Source of the DNA: Clostridiales bacterium
GTDB lineage: Bacteria > Bacillota > Clostridia > Peptostreptococcales > Acidaminobacteraceae
Assembly: GCA_016933835.1 (NCBI GenBank)
Contig: JAFGAC010000156.1
Location: 41,831 to 105,830, forward strand
Length of the DNA stretch: 64,000 nucleotides
Direction: 5' to 3'
Shown here: positions 51,477-59,552 of the stretch, piece after piece
Numbering within the stretch: the first letter of the stretch is position 1
Layout of the letters: each line of letters starts with the position of its first letter
Program-made: the position numbers and the translations under genes
Notes under the pieces: model-generated
The model's input: only the letters and a program-made list of their open reading frames with translations
Database searches by the model: none
Told to the model about the DNA's origin: nothing

Positions 51477-52283
51477 TTATATATAGTCAATGATATCTTT
51501 AATTGAATTAAATACATAATCAGCTTTTATTTCACTATTCCTATAATCTTCTTCATCAGTTTCTCCTGAGTAAACAAGAATAGAAGCAATTTCAGCATTT
51601 TTACCCGTTTTTATATCTGTATACAATCTATCTCCCACAATTACCATTTCATTCTTATCAAAATTGTACTTTTCTGAAATACTTTCAATTATCTCTTTAT
51701 TTGGTTTCCCAATTATTTTTGGTTTCTTTCCAGTTGAAGCTTCTATGAATGCCGCCATCGCTCCTGCATCAGGCATAAATTGACCATTTGCTAATGGACA
51801 ATTGAGATCAGGATGCGTTGCAATGTATTCAACGTCTTTTGATACATATTCACATGCACCCCATAATTTTTCATAAGTCAATGTTGTATCAAAACCCAGT
51901 ACAACATAGTCAATCTCTTGATGGCGTTTCTTCTCAATTATGAATCCCTCTTTTTCAAACTCAACTTCTAAAGCCTTTGTCCCTAATAAGTAAACTCTAG
52001 CATTCTTGTTTTCTTTCTTTAAATACATCGTTGTCGCCTCACCAGATGTGAAAATTTCTTCCTCATTGACTTCTACACCTAGGTTTTTCAATTTCTGCAC
52101 ATATTCTTCTTTATTTTTTGATGAGTTGTTGGTTAGAAATAGATAGCGTTTACCCTTACGTTTTATCAATTCTAAAAATTCTAATGCACCCTCAATCAAC
52201 TCATCTCCTAAATAGATTGTACCGTCCATATCTAACAAATAAATTGTTTTTTCTTTTAATATATCTATACTAACACCTTCCAT
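51477..52283 (-). CDS. HAD-IIA family sugar/glycerol phosphatase (NagD/AraL type)
   Basis: This 268-residue HAD hydrolase has motif I DMDGTIYLGDELIEG (nucleophile Asp19), motif II FLTNNSS, the Lys of motif III in KPNKEI, and motif IV VGDRLYTDI. The C2-type cap contains YIATHPDLNCPL and MPDAGAMAAFIEA. Members act on sugar phosphates, p-nitrophenyl phosphate or glycerol phosphates. Its ATG shares a base with the dctM stop (TGATG), so it is translationally coupled to the TRAP transporter. Together with glpP downstream this suggests handling of a glycerol phosphate. Confidence 0.88.
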   Translation of the reverse strand: MEGVSIDILKEKTIYLLDMDGTIYLGDELIEGALEFLELIKRKGKRYLFLTNNSSKNKEEYVQKLKNLGVEVNEEEIFTSGEATTMYLKKENKNARVYLLGTKALEVEFEKEGFIIEKKRHQEIDYVVLGFDTTLTYEKLWGACEYVSKDVEYIATHPDLNCPLANGQFMPDAGAMAAFIEASTGKKPKIIGKPNKEIIESISEKYNFDKNEMVIVGDRLYTDIKTGKNAEIASILVYSGETDEEDYRNSEIKADYVFNSIKDIIDYI

Positions 52284-53569
52284 CAGCTAAATAGTCTTAA
52301 TGTAAACAATGAGATTCCCTCAGAATAAGTCAATAAAATCAACACACCAATCAATGCAAGAATAAACGGCCAGACTTCTTTAATAAAATCTTCGATTTTC
52401 ACATCTACTATTGTACAAACAGTGAACATCATCGATCCAAATGGCGGTGTCAATCCTCCAATCATGATATTTACAATAAATATCATTCCAAAGTGAATTG
52501 GATCTATTCCAAATATTTTTGCTGCAGGAACCAGCAATGGAGCCAATATGACTAAAGCTGCTCCACCTTCAATAAACATTCCGATAAATAATAGCATAAT
52601 ATTGACAACCATTAAAAATATCAAAGGACTATTTGTCATAGTTACAAGTGATTCTGTAATTATCTGTGGGATTCTCTCCAAAGTAAGGTAAAATCCAAAT
52701 ACCTTCGCACTTGCAATGATCAACATCACTGCCCCTGTGCTTTTCACAGTATCCATCAATATGAGTGGAATGTGTTTCCATTTCAATTGCTTGTAAACAA
52801 AAAATCCTACAACTAAAGAAAACAATACTGCTATTCCACCTGCCTCAGTAGGTGTAAATATTCCAAACCTCATTCCCATAATAATTCCAAAAGGAATCAA
52901 AAGTGCCCAAATTGATTTTATAAATTGCTTGATGACTTCAATAGGTGTTGCTTGTCTGTCCCTACTTGGCTTGAATTTTCTTTTTATGGCAATCAAATGC
53001 ACTGTAAGCATAAGAGCTAACGACATCAATATCCCAGGTGTATAAGCTGCTAAAAACATACTTCCCACCGATACATTTGCAATAATTGCATACAATATCA
53101 AATTTGTTCCTGGGGGAATTACTGGACTGATTGCTGAAGAAGCCGCTGTAATTGCCGCTGAAAATGGTGCAGAGAAACCTTTTTTCTTCATTTCAGGAAC
53201 TAATATTTTAGATTGCATAGCGGCATCTGCATTGGCGGAACCTGAAATACCACCCATCAATGTACTCAATAATACATTAACCTGCGCTAATCCACCTCTA
53301 GTATGCCCCACTAGAATTTCAGCGAATTTCATCAAAGACTCACTTATTCCAGAATGATTCATGACAGAACCTACCATTATGAAAAAAGGTACTGCAAGAT
53401 AAGGGAATGATTCAATCGACGTAACAAATTGTTGTATTACCATCTCCATAGGCATTGCTGTATTGATAAATATAAAATAAAATAGCGAAGAGCCAATTAA
53501 AGCAAAAGCTACTGGTATATTCAGAAAAAATAAAACGAATAATACAATTATCGGATAAAGAGATTCCAT
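52283..53569 (-). CDS. dctM: TRAP transporter large permease (DctM)
   Basis: The 428-residue protein with about twelve helices has the DctM phrases AVPFFIMVGSVMNHSGISES, GGISGSANADAAMQSKILVP, SAAISPVIPPGTNLILYAI and GLTPPFGSMMFTVCTI. It is the Na+-coupled channel of a tripartite ATP-independent importer. It follows dctQ by 16 bases and overlaps the HAD gene by one base. AGGAGG lies before the ATG. Confidence 0.93.
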   Translation of the reverse strand: MESLYPIIVLFVLFFLNIPVAFALIGSSLFYFIFINTAMPMEMVIQQFVTSIESFPYLAVPFFIMVGSVMNHSGISESLMKFAEILVGHTRGGLAQVNVLLSTLMGGISGSANADAAMQSKILVPEMKKKGFSAPFSAAITAASSAISPVIPPGTNLILYAIIANVSVGSMFLAAYTPGILMSLALMLTVHLIAIKRKFKPSRDRQATPIEVIKQFIKSIWALLIPFGIIMGMRFGIFTPTEAGGIAVLFSLVVGFFVYKQLKWKHIPLILMDTVKSTGAVMLIIASAKVFGFYLTLERIPQIITESLVTMTNSPLIFLMVVNIMLLFIGMFIEGGAALVILAPLLVPAAKIFGIDPIHFGMIFIVNIMIGGLTPPFGSMMFTVCTIVDVKIEDFIKEVWPFILALIGVLILLTYSEGISLFTLRLFS

Positions 53570-53585
53570 TATTATTTTGCACCTC

Positions 53586-54074
53586 CTATTGCTGAGTATT
53601 CTTTTTAGTTCTAATTTTTTTTAAACTTTCTATAGCAAATTTGATGGAATAAATAGTTATCAGACCAAATGAAATTACAATTGAAATTTGGATATAATAA
53701 TAAGATACTTCCAATGCGGTTGTTATTTTTGTTGAATTCGAAACATATATATAACTCATATAGAACATCGTGCTCGACAGCAATACTACGATTAATGACG
53801 TAATAAATTCAACTATCGTTCTCCCTTTTTGAGGCAACAATTTCATTAATAGTTCAACACCCAAAACGCTCTTTGTCTTGTATGCATTTGCAAATCCTAA
53901 AAATATTGTCCAAACAAATGCGCCAACCGCAACTTCTTCAGCCCAATTAAATGTGAAATTCAAAAAATATCTGGTAAATACATTCATTATTACAATAATC
54001 GATGTTATAGATAAGAAAATGCTCCCAATATACAATTCGAAATCCTTTTTAAATCTTTCGATAAAACCACTCAT
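53586..54074 (-). CDS. dctQ: TRAP transporter small permease (DctQ)
   Basis: The 162-residue protein has four helices with the conserved segment NFTFNWAEEVAVGAFVWTIF and FANAYKTKSVLGVELLMKLL, which fits DctQ. AGGAGG precedes the ATG. It sits after a terminator-like hairpin behind the binding-protein gene and before dctM. Confidence 0.9.
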   Translation of the reverse strand: MSGFIERFKKDFELYIGSIFLSITSIIVIMNVFTRYFLNFTFNWAEEVAVGAFVWTIFLGFANAYKTKSVLGVELLMKLLPQKGRTIVEFITSLIVVLLSSTMFYMSYIYVSNSTKITTALEVSYYYIQISIVISFGLITIYSIKFAIESLKKIRTKKNTQQ

Positions 54075-54101
54075 TTTCTACCTCCTATAAAAACCATTAA
54101 A

Positions 54102-54131
54102 AAGTTGGAATGAGATTAACCATTCCAACTT
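54102..54131 (-). terminator. Intercistronic terminator-like hairpin between dctP and dctQ
   Basis: Perfect 11-base arms AAGTTGGAATG / CATTCCAACTT are followed by TTTTT on the minus strand. It should reduce membrane-subunit expression relative to the binding protein. Confidence 0.75.
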
Positions 54132-54163
54132 CTTTTTTTAAAATAAAATAAATTGAATTTATT

Positions 54164-55198
54164 CTAGTTATTTTTAATTTTTTCTAATTCAACCATAATA
54201 TCTTCGTAAATTCCTGGAGTCCATTTGTCGAATTTTGTAAACACTTCAGCAGTTGCTGCAATAAATGCATCTGCATCTACTTCATGTATCGTTACACCAT
54301 TTTCTTGCAATAAATCTAAATACTCAGCTTCTAATCTTACTGTTTCATTCAAGTTGTCCAATGTTCCCTTTTCAAATTCTTCAGTAATGATTGTTTGTTG
54401 TTCTTCTGTTAAGCTGTCCCATACAACTGGAGAAATCATAACAGCTGAAACACCTAATAAATGATTAGTCAACGAATATTCAGTAACATTTTCATATTGC
54501 TTTGTACCATAATATGTTAAAATAGAACCTTCGATTCCATCAATAACACCTTGTTGAAGTGCTGCATATGTATCAGGAAAAGGCATGCCAATTGGATTTC
54601 CACCCATAGCTTCAATTGTAAAAGTGTACAATTGGCTGGTCGGTACCCTAATATTTAATCCATCCATATCTTCAGGAGTAATAATTGGCTTATTTGTCAT
54701 CATGCTTCTAAATCCAAATACCCAGTCCAATGATAATACTTTGATTCCAAGTTCCTCTGCTTGTGCATTCAAATTTTGCACTAAAGGTGTCTTAGTCATT
54801 TCAAGATACTGATCAAATGATTGATATAAGAAAGGTCCAGTTACTGCATTGTAATCAGGTACATAATCACCTAAAAAGTTTACGCCGTCAACTAAAATCC
54901 AATCCGAACCACTAACAACTTGCTCCATTCCATCTTTACCTATTGGCAAAATACCACCAGTAAATAATTGTAGTTCCAATGAACCGTTACTTCTTTCATT
55001 GATTGCATCAACGACTTTTGTCAATGATTTTGCTGTTTGCTCATCATCAACAAATTTAGTGCTCACTTTAATGACTCTTGCTTCAACTTCTACAGCATTT
55101 TCTTCAGTAGCAGTTTCATCAACAGCGTTCGATGCACTACATGCAGTTAATGATAATACCATTACAACTGCTAAAACTAATATCAATACCTTCTTCAC
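54164..55198 (-). CDS. dctP: TRAP transporter solute-binding lipoprotein (DctP)
   Basis: The 344-residue lipoprotein has lipobox LSLTAC (Cys20). The DctP fold shows GSLELQLFTGGILPIGKDGM, TNKPIITPEDMDGLNIRVP, PFPDTYAALQQGVIDGIEG and the Arg (in RVPTS) that pairs with a ligand carboxylate. The ligand is therefore probably a carboxylic acid. The start is GTG at 55198 after GGGGG. Its promoter is TTGCGA-N17-TATAAT. It is the first gene of the TRAP-HAD-glpP run. Confidence 0.92.
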   Translation of the reverse strand: MKKVLILVLAVVMVLSLTACSASNAVDETATEENAVEVEARVIKVSTKFVDDEQTAKSLTKVVDAINERSNGSLELQLFTGGILPIGKDGMEQVVSGSDWILVDGVNFLGDYVPDYNAVTGPFLYQSFDQYLEMTKTPLVQNLNAQAEELGIKVLSLDWVFGFRSMMTNKPIITPEDMDGLNIRVPTSQLYTFTIEAMGGNPIGMPFPDTYAALQQGVIDGIEGSILTYYGTKQYENVTEYSLTNHLLGVSAVMISPVVWDSLTEEQQTIITEEFEKGTLDNLNETVRLEAEYLDLLQENGVTIHEVDADAFIAATAEVFTKFDKWTPGIYEDIMVELEKIKNN

Positions 55199-55247
55199 TA
55201 TTATGTTTCCCCCTTGTGTTGTTTATATTGTGTTTAGTTGCTTTTAT

Positions 55248-55276
55248 ATTATACTAATTATATTCAATAGTCGCAA
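55248..55276 (-). promoter_or_regulatory. Promoter of the TRAP/glp operon
   Basis: TTGCGA (55271-55276) and consensus TATAAT (55248-55253) are separated by 17 bases on the minus strand, 50 bases before the dctP start. An imperfect inverted repeat CCTATATC-N4-GATACAGG lies further upstream at 55324-55343. The rest of the 324-base gap (55344-55446) shows nothing I can support. Confidence 0.75.
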
Positions 55277-55446
55277 CATCATTCGGTAATTTTAATAATT
55301 TAATAATTGTAATCATTTAAAAGCCTATATCTTTCGATACAGGTATACAAAGATGAAAAAATTGTGAAATGGAGTCAATTCATCAAATTGCTGACAGTTT
55401 TTTTCTAAGAACTTATCAGGATTTTATTGTTCTATTTAGCCATAAT

Positions 55447-55492
55447 GCAAAAAACCTATAGAAAACACTATTATTAGTATCTTTTCTATAGG
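55447..55492 (-). terminator. Terminator of the por-gntR operon
   Basis: The arms CCTATAGAAAA / TTTTCTATAGG (55455-55465, 55482-55492) are followed by six T on the minus strand, 30 bases past the GntR stop. Confidence 0.8.
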
Positions 55493-55522
55493 CTCCATTA
55501 CACATACTTCATGTATAAATAT

Positions 55523-56170
55523 TCAATATATATTGCTAAAAAAATTATTGGACAATTGTTTTAGAAATTTCAGTGTATGATCTTCTGTAGATTTTCTCGC
55601 AAATTCTCGATTTCTATCTTTTATTGCTGTTGCCATTTCAATAAGAGAGTTATTAAACCACTCGTAATCATCGATTATATAATGAATCGATTGAAGAAAC
55701 CTTGATGTTTTTACATTTAATTCTTCAAGCATATCAATTAAAATAGGGTTCTTCGATGCATTTCTTACTATTTTGTGAAATTGCTGGTCATCTTTGATAC
55801 ATTTTTTATAGTCTTTAACAATATCATAATTTTTAAATCTTTCAATTATTTCAAAAAGTTCATTGATTTCTTCCACAGTAGCTCTTTGAGATGCAAGTTC
55901 TGCAGCCAGACCTTCTAAATTTTTCTTTACTTCATAAGCGTATTTTACATTGTTTAGATTTATTTGTGTAATAAAAGTTCCTACTCTCGGTCTCATTTCA
56001 ATAAGTCCTATTTGGGAAAGTCTCAATAAAGCTTCACGAATTGGCGTTCTACTTACTTCAAATTCATTCACTAAGTCTTTTTCATTAATAGCTGATCCTG
56101 GTTCATATTCTAATTCAATAATTCTTCTTTTCAACTCATTATATATTTCTGAATTTGCCAATTCTCTCAT
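55523..56170 (-). CDS. GntR family regulator with FCD domain
   Basis: The protein has about 215 residues. The winged HTH (1-75) has the typical GSAINEKDLVNEFEVSRTPI and REALLRLSQIGLIEMRPRVG. The all-helical FCD domain (80-215, LEGLAAELASQRATVEEIN, QFHKIVRNASKNP) usually binds a carboxylic acid and a metal. The GTG at 56179 is inside the ribosome-binding site; ATG 56170, nine bases after GGAG, is the start. It is the last gene of the por operon, 21 bases after porB, so it likely controls that operon by feedback. Confidence 0.88.
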   Translation of the reverse strand: MRELANSEIYNELKRRIIELEYEPGSAINEKDLVNEFEVSRTPIREALLRLSQIGLIEMRPRVGTFITQINLNNVKYAYEVKKNLEGLAAELASQRATVEEINELFEIIERFKNYDIVKDYKKCIKDDQQFHKIVRNASKNPILIDMLEELNVKTSRFLQSIHYIIDDYEWFNNSLIEMATAIKDRNREFARKSTEDHTLKFLKQLSNNFFSNIY

Positions 56171-56191
56171 TTTTATCACTCCACAATTAAT

Positions 56192-57085
56192 CTAATAATT
56201 CCACTTTCTTCTCATTATTTCCCATTTTTTATCTCTTTGCTCTTCAATATATTCAATGTCTGCATCATTTAAATGTTTGAAGCGACTTTGCTTTTTTAAA
56301 TAATCTTTGGCAGAAGTAAATTCCTTTGGATTTTTATTAAGCATAAATTCTCCATTTTCATACTCAGCTAAGTACCATAGTCCTGAATCTACAACAGCTT
56401 TTGCTAAAGAAACAGTTTCATTTGCCGGATATCCCCATCCAGTTGGACATGGCACAAATACTTGAATATATGATGTTCCTTTTGTATCTTTTGCCTTTTG
56501 TACTTTTTTAAGAAAATCCTCTATATAACCTACACTTGCTGTCGCTGCATATGTAATGCCATGAGCTGCTACAATTTCAAACATGTTTTTCTTTTGCGTA
56601 ATTGAACCTGGTAAATTTTCTCCTGCTGGAGACGTTGTCGTCTTTGTTCCATAAGGTGTAAGTCCACTCTTTTGAATACCTGTATTCATATACGCCTCAT
56701 TATCTGTCGTAATAAATATTATATCAGCATTTCTATCAATTGCACCAGATAAAGCTTGAAAACCAATATCAGCTGTTCCACCATCACCTGCAATACCTAT
56801 TGTTTGCGTATTCTCAATTCCTAAGGCCTTCAATCCAGCTGCTATTCCTGAAGCAACTGAAGCAGTAGCAGCAAAAGGTGTAATCATCGCGTTGGTAGTA
56901 AATGCCATATTGGGATAAATAAAAGAAACAGCTGCCATGCATCCTGCCGGAAGTGCTGCAAAGCTATTTTCTCCCAGTATTTTCATTGCATGACGAAGTG
57001 CTAAACTCTCTCCACAGCCACCACATGCTTTATGTCCATAAAAATATTCTTTATTTGTTATTGTATGTGCGTTTAGTTTTAACAT
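56192..57085 (-). CDS. porB: 2-oxoacid:ferredoxin oxidoreductase beta subunit (PorB type)
   Basis: The 297-residue subunit binds thiamine diphosphate (IAGDGGTADIGFQALSGAID, then DNEAYMNTG) and one [4Fe-4S] cluster through cysteines in KACGGCGESLALRH and PAGCMAAV. With alpha, gamma and delta it converts a 2-oxoacid, probably pyruvate, and CoA to acyl-CoA, CO2 and reduced ferredoxin. The stop of porA overlaps its ATG (TAATG). The choice of pyruvate over another 2-oxoacid is not settled by the sequence. Confidence 0.9.
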   Translation of the reverse strand: MLKLNAHTITNKEYFYGHKACGGCGESLALRHAMKILGENSFAALPAGCMAAVSFIYPNMAFTTNAMITPFAATASVASGIAAGLKALGIENTQTIGIAGDGGTADIGFQALSGAIDRNADIIFITTDNEAYMNTGIQKSGLTPYGTKTTTSPAGENLPGSITQKKNMFEIVAAHGITYAATASVGYIEDFLKKVQKAKDTKGTSYIQVFVPCPTGWGYPANETVSLAKAVVDSGLWYLAEYENGEFMLNKNPKEFTSAKDYLKKQSRFKHLNDADIEYIEEQRDKKWEIMRRKWNY

Positions 57086-58272
57086 TAATAATCACACCTC
57101 ACATTCATATACTGTACACGCTCAATTTTTTCACCTTGAAGAAATTCAAATAATTTTTCATATGCTATTTCGATATCTTCTTTAGTTATATCTCTTCCAC
57201 CTATACCACCTATAAAGTTCATGGTTTTAGGCATATTTTCCATTGTTGACAAAGCTGAATTTACATTTGTAAAAACTGTACCTTCATAACCGAATGAAAT
57301 ATTTTTATCTATTACACCAACAGCTTTTACGCCTTTCAATACTTCAGCAAGTTTTTCCACCGGAAAAGGCCTTAATACTCTAAGCTTAATCAGTCCTACT
57401 TTTTTACCTTCTTTTCTCAACTTTTTTAAAACAACTCTAGTTGTTCCAGTAACTGTTCCCGTTGTTATCAATGCTATTTCTGCATCGTCCATATTTATTC
57501 CTTCAAGCATTCCATTATAGTATCTTCCAAATTTATCACCAAATTCTTTATCTATTGCTTCAATAAAATATTCAGAATTTAGCATATCAAAGTGTTGTTT
57601 CATGTTGAATTCCATATTTGTATCATTCCCTGCTGAAATACACAAACTTTTAGGTGATTCCAAAGACATGCTGTTTTCTGGCATACTGATAGGTGGCAAG
57701 AATTCATCAACTAAACTCTGCTCTGGTATTTCTACCAATTCATAAGTATGTGTTAAAACAAATCCGTCAATATTAACCATGACAGGTGTCATTACTTCTT
57801 TTGTCTCTGCTAGTCTATATGCTTGAATCATCATATCCATTGCTTCTTGAGCATCTTCAACATAATACTGAATCCATCCTGAATTCAGTAGAAACATTGC
57901 ATCCATTTGATCGCCATATATATTCCATGGAGTTGCAATCGACCGATTTGCATTCATCATTACTATTGGCAACCTTGCACCTGAAGCATAGGGAAGCGCT
58001 TCCGCCATATATAGCAATCCTTGTGATGATGTTGCTGTAAATGCCCTAGCACCCACTGAACTTACACCTATCGCACATGACAGTGCACTATGTTCCGATT
58101 CTACATGTAAATACTCAGCTTTCAATGATCCTTCTTCTACATATTCAGCAAGTCTCTCAACAGTAATTGTTTGAGGCGTAATAGGGTAAGCAGAAATAAC
58201 ATGCGGCCTTGCTAATCTTACACCTTCAGCAACTGCATCATCTCCACAGATAAATTTCTTTTGCTTACTCAT
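57085..58272 (-). CDS. porA: 2-oxoacid:ferredoxin oxidoreductase alpha subunit (PorA type)
   Basis: The 395-residue subunit has a pyrimidine-binding and a transketolase-C domain. Landmarks are ARPHVISAYPITPQTITVER, HVESEHSALSCAIGVSSVGA, ATSSQGLLYMAEALPYASG and the C-terminal GKKVGLIKLRVLRPFPVEKL. It overlaps porD and porB by one base each (TAATG), which is tight coupling. Confidence 0.92.
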   Translation of the reverse strand: MSKQKKFICGDDAVAEGVRLARPHVISAYPITPQTITVERLAEYVEEGSLKAEYLHVESEHSALSCAIGVSSVGARAFTATSSQGLLYMAEALPYASGARLPIVMMNANRSIATPWNIYGDQMDAMFLLNSGWIQYYVEDAQEAMDMMIQAYRLAETKEVMTPVMVNIDGFVLTHTYELVEIPEQSLVDEFLPPISMPENSMSLESPKSLCISAGNDTNMEFNMKQHFDMLNSEYFIEAIDKEFGDKFGRYYNGMLEGINMDDAEIALITTGTVTGTTRVVLKKLRKEGKKVGLIKLRVLRPFPVEKLAEVLKGVKAVGVIDKNISFGYEGTVFTNVNSALSTMENMPKTMNFIGGIGGRDITKEDIEIAYEKLFEFLQGEKIERVQYMNVRCDY

Positions 58273-58571
58273 TATTTAACCTCCTCTATCATTTTTATTG
58301 CATTAACTGGACATTCAAATGCACATATTCCACAGCCTTTACAAAAATCATAATCTATTTCTAATTCTTTTGATGATTTGTCTATTGCACCATCAGGACA
58401 TACTAGAAAGCATTTTAGACAATTAATACATACCTCTTGATCTATAACAGGTTTAACTGTTCTCCATCCTGCATTGATGCTTGTTAAATGATCACTTTTA
58501 CAAGTTGAACCCATTGGAAACTGATCAATGCTTTTAGGGTATGACCAGCCTTTAACTTTAGGTCTATCCAT
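58272..58571 (-). CDS. porD: 2-oxoacid:ferredoxin oxidoreductase delta (ferredoxin) subunit
   Basis: This 99-residue ferredoxin-like subunit carries two [4Fe-4S] motifs, CINCLKCFLVCPDG and CKGCGICAFECPVN. It relays electrons from the thiamine site to free ferredoxin. It lies between porC and porA with 2-base spacing on one side and a 1-base overlap on the other. Confidence 0.93.
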   Translation of the reverse strand: MDRPKVKGWSYPKSIDQFPMGSTCKSDHLTSINAGWRTVKPVIDQEVCINCLKCFLVCPDGAIDKSSKELEIDYDFCKGCGICAFECPVNAIKMIEEVK

Positions 58572-58573
58572 AT

Positions 58574-59113
58574 CTATGCCTCCATCACCATTTTATATAT
58601 TTTTTCTATCAAAACTTTGTTTTTCATAGCAATATTAGCTTTTAAATTATCATCAATCGCACTTTTAGTTTCCTCTAAAGAGACTATATCGCACACTGCG
58701 ATGAATGCTCCCATCATAGCAGTATTAGTAATAGGCATTCCTAAAACCTCTAGTGCAATTGAAGTTGCATCTACAGCAACAATTTTCTGGCTGACTTCAC
58801 TTTGGTATTTCTCTGGATTTTTTGTATTCATTATAATGACAGTACTATCCTTCAATCCATTCTTAACACCTTCATTCCACAAAGACTCATCTAAAACGAT
58901 TACATAATCAGAAACCAAAATTTCACTTCTATCTGTAATTTTTTCGTCAGATATTTTTGTGAATCCTAGTACTGGCGCTCCTCTACGTTCCGGTCCAAAT
59001 GAAGGAAATGCCATAGCATATTTCCCCCCATATACTGAAGCCGCTGCTCCTAAAATTCTTGAAGCAGTAAAACTTCCTTGTCCACCTCTTCCGTGCCATC
59101 TTATTTCTATCAT
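58574..59113 (-). CDS. porC: 2-oxoacid:ferredoxin oxidoreductase gamma subunit
   Basis: The 179-residue subunit has the gamma signature IRWHGRGGQGSFTASRIL and FPSFGPERRGAPVLGFTKIS. TTG 59128 is in frame but forms part of TTGAGGAGG, the ribosome-binding site for ATG 59113, which is taken as the start. It is the first gene of the por operon, and its promoter carries a perfect palindrome. Confidence 0.92.
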   Translation of the reverse strand: MIEIRWHGRGGQGSFTASRILGAAASVYGGKYAMAFPSFGPERRGAPVLGFTKISDEKITDRSEILVSDYVIVLDESLWNEGVKNGLKDSTVIIMNTKNPEKYQSEVSQKIVAVDATSIALEVLGMPITNTAMMGAFIAVCDIVSLEETKSAIDDNLKANIAMKNKVLIEKIYKMVMEA

Positions 59114-59141
59114 TAGTTGCCTCCTCAAACTTAATATACTT

Positions 59142-59172
59142 CTAATATATCAACGATATATTAGAGTGTCAA
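59142..59172 (-). promoter_or_regulatory. por operon promoter with overlapping perfect palindrome (likely GntR operator)
   Basis: On the minus strand TTGACA (59167-59172), 17 bases, TATATT (59144-59149). The spacer and -10 are covered by CTAATATATC-GTT-GATATATTAG (59142-59164), a perfect inverted repeat with 10-base arms. Binding there would block RNA polymerase. The GntR regulator at the end of the same operon is the obvious candidate. Confidence 0.75.
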
Positions 59173-59552
59173 CATGAACTCCTCTTATTCATACTCGCTT
59201 CTATTTATTTAATTTATCTAGACATTATTGCACGCGAAGTCAAAGATATTTTTCTTGCCTTATGAATATACTCCATATTATATCTATATTTCCTTGAGTG
59301 AATTCATATCTTAGAAAACATTACTCAATAATTGCAAAAAAAGAGAACGCAAAAGCGTTCTCTTTTTGATTCTCTAAACTTGATGATGCTAAAATATTAG
59401 AGACAATTATTTAATTTTATTTTAGATTCAGAATCCTTTAATCCAATCGATATTTTTAATTGGATATTCGTCATATCTATATATTCAAACTAAATCATAG
59501 CCATTTCATGTGCAAGAGTATAGTTTTAATGATGAATTTTAATTGAACTAAA
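59173..59552. other. Gap between por operon and glutamate-synthase-like gene
   Basis: About 380 bases contain one strong bidirectional terminator (59336-59368). On either side the sequence is A/T-rich; short minus-strand frames (up to 25 codons) lack ribosome-binding sites. I see no RNA gene. Confidence 0.5.
59336..59368. terminator. Strong bidirectional terminator
   Basis: Perfect arms AAAAAGAGAACGC / GCGTTCTCTTTTT surround an AAAA loop. It lies 185 bases past the glutamate-synthase-like gene on the minus strand and 220 bases upstream of porC, so it closes the former unit. Confidence 0.8.
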
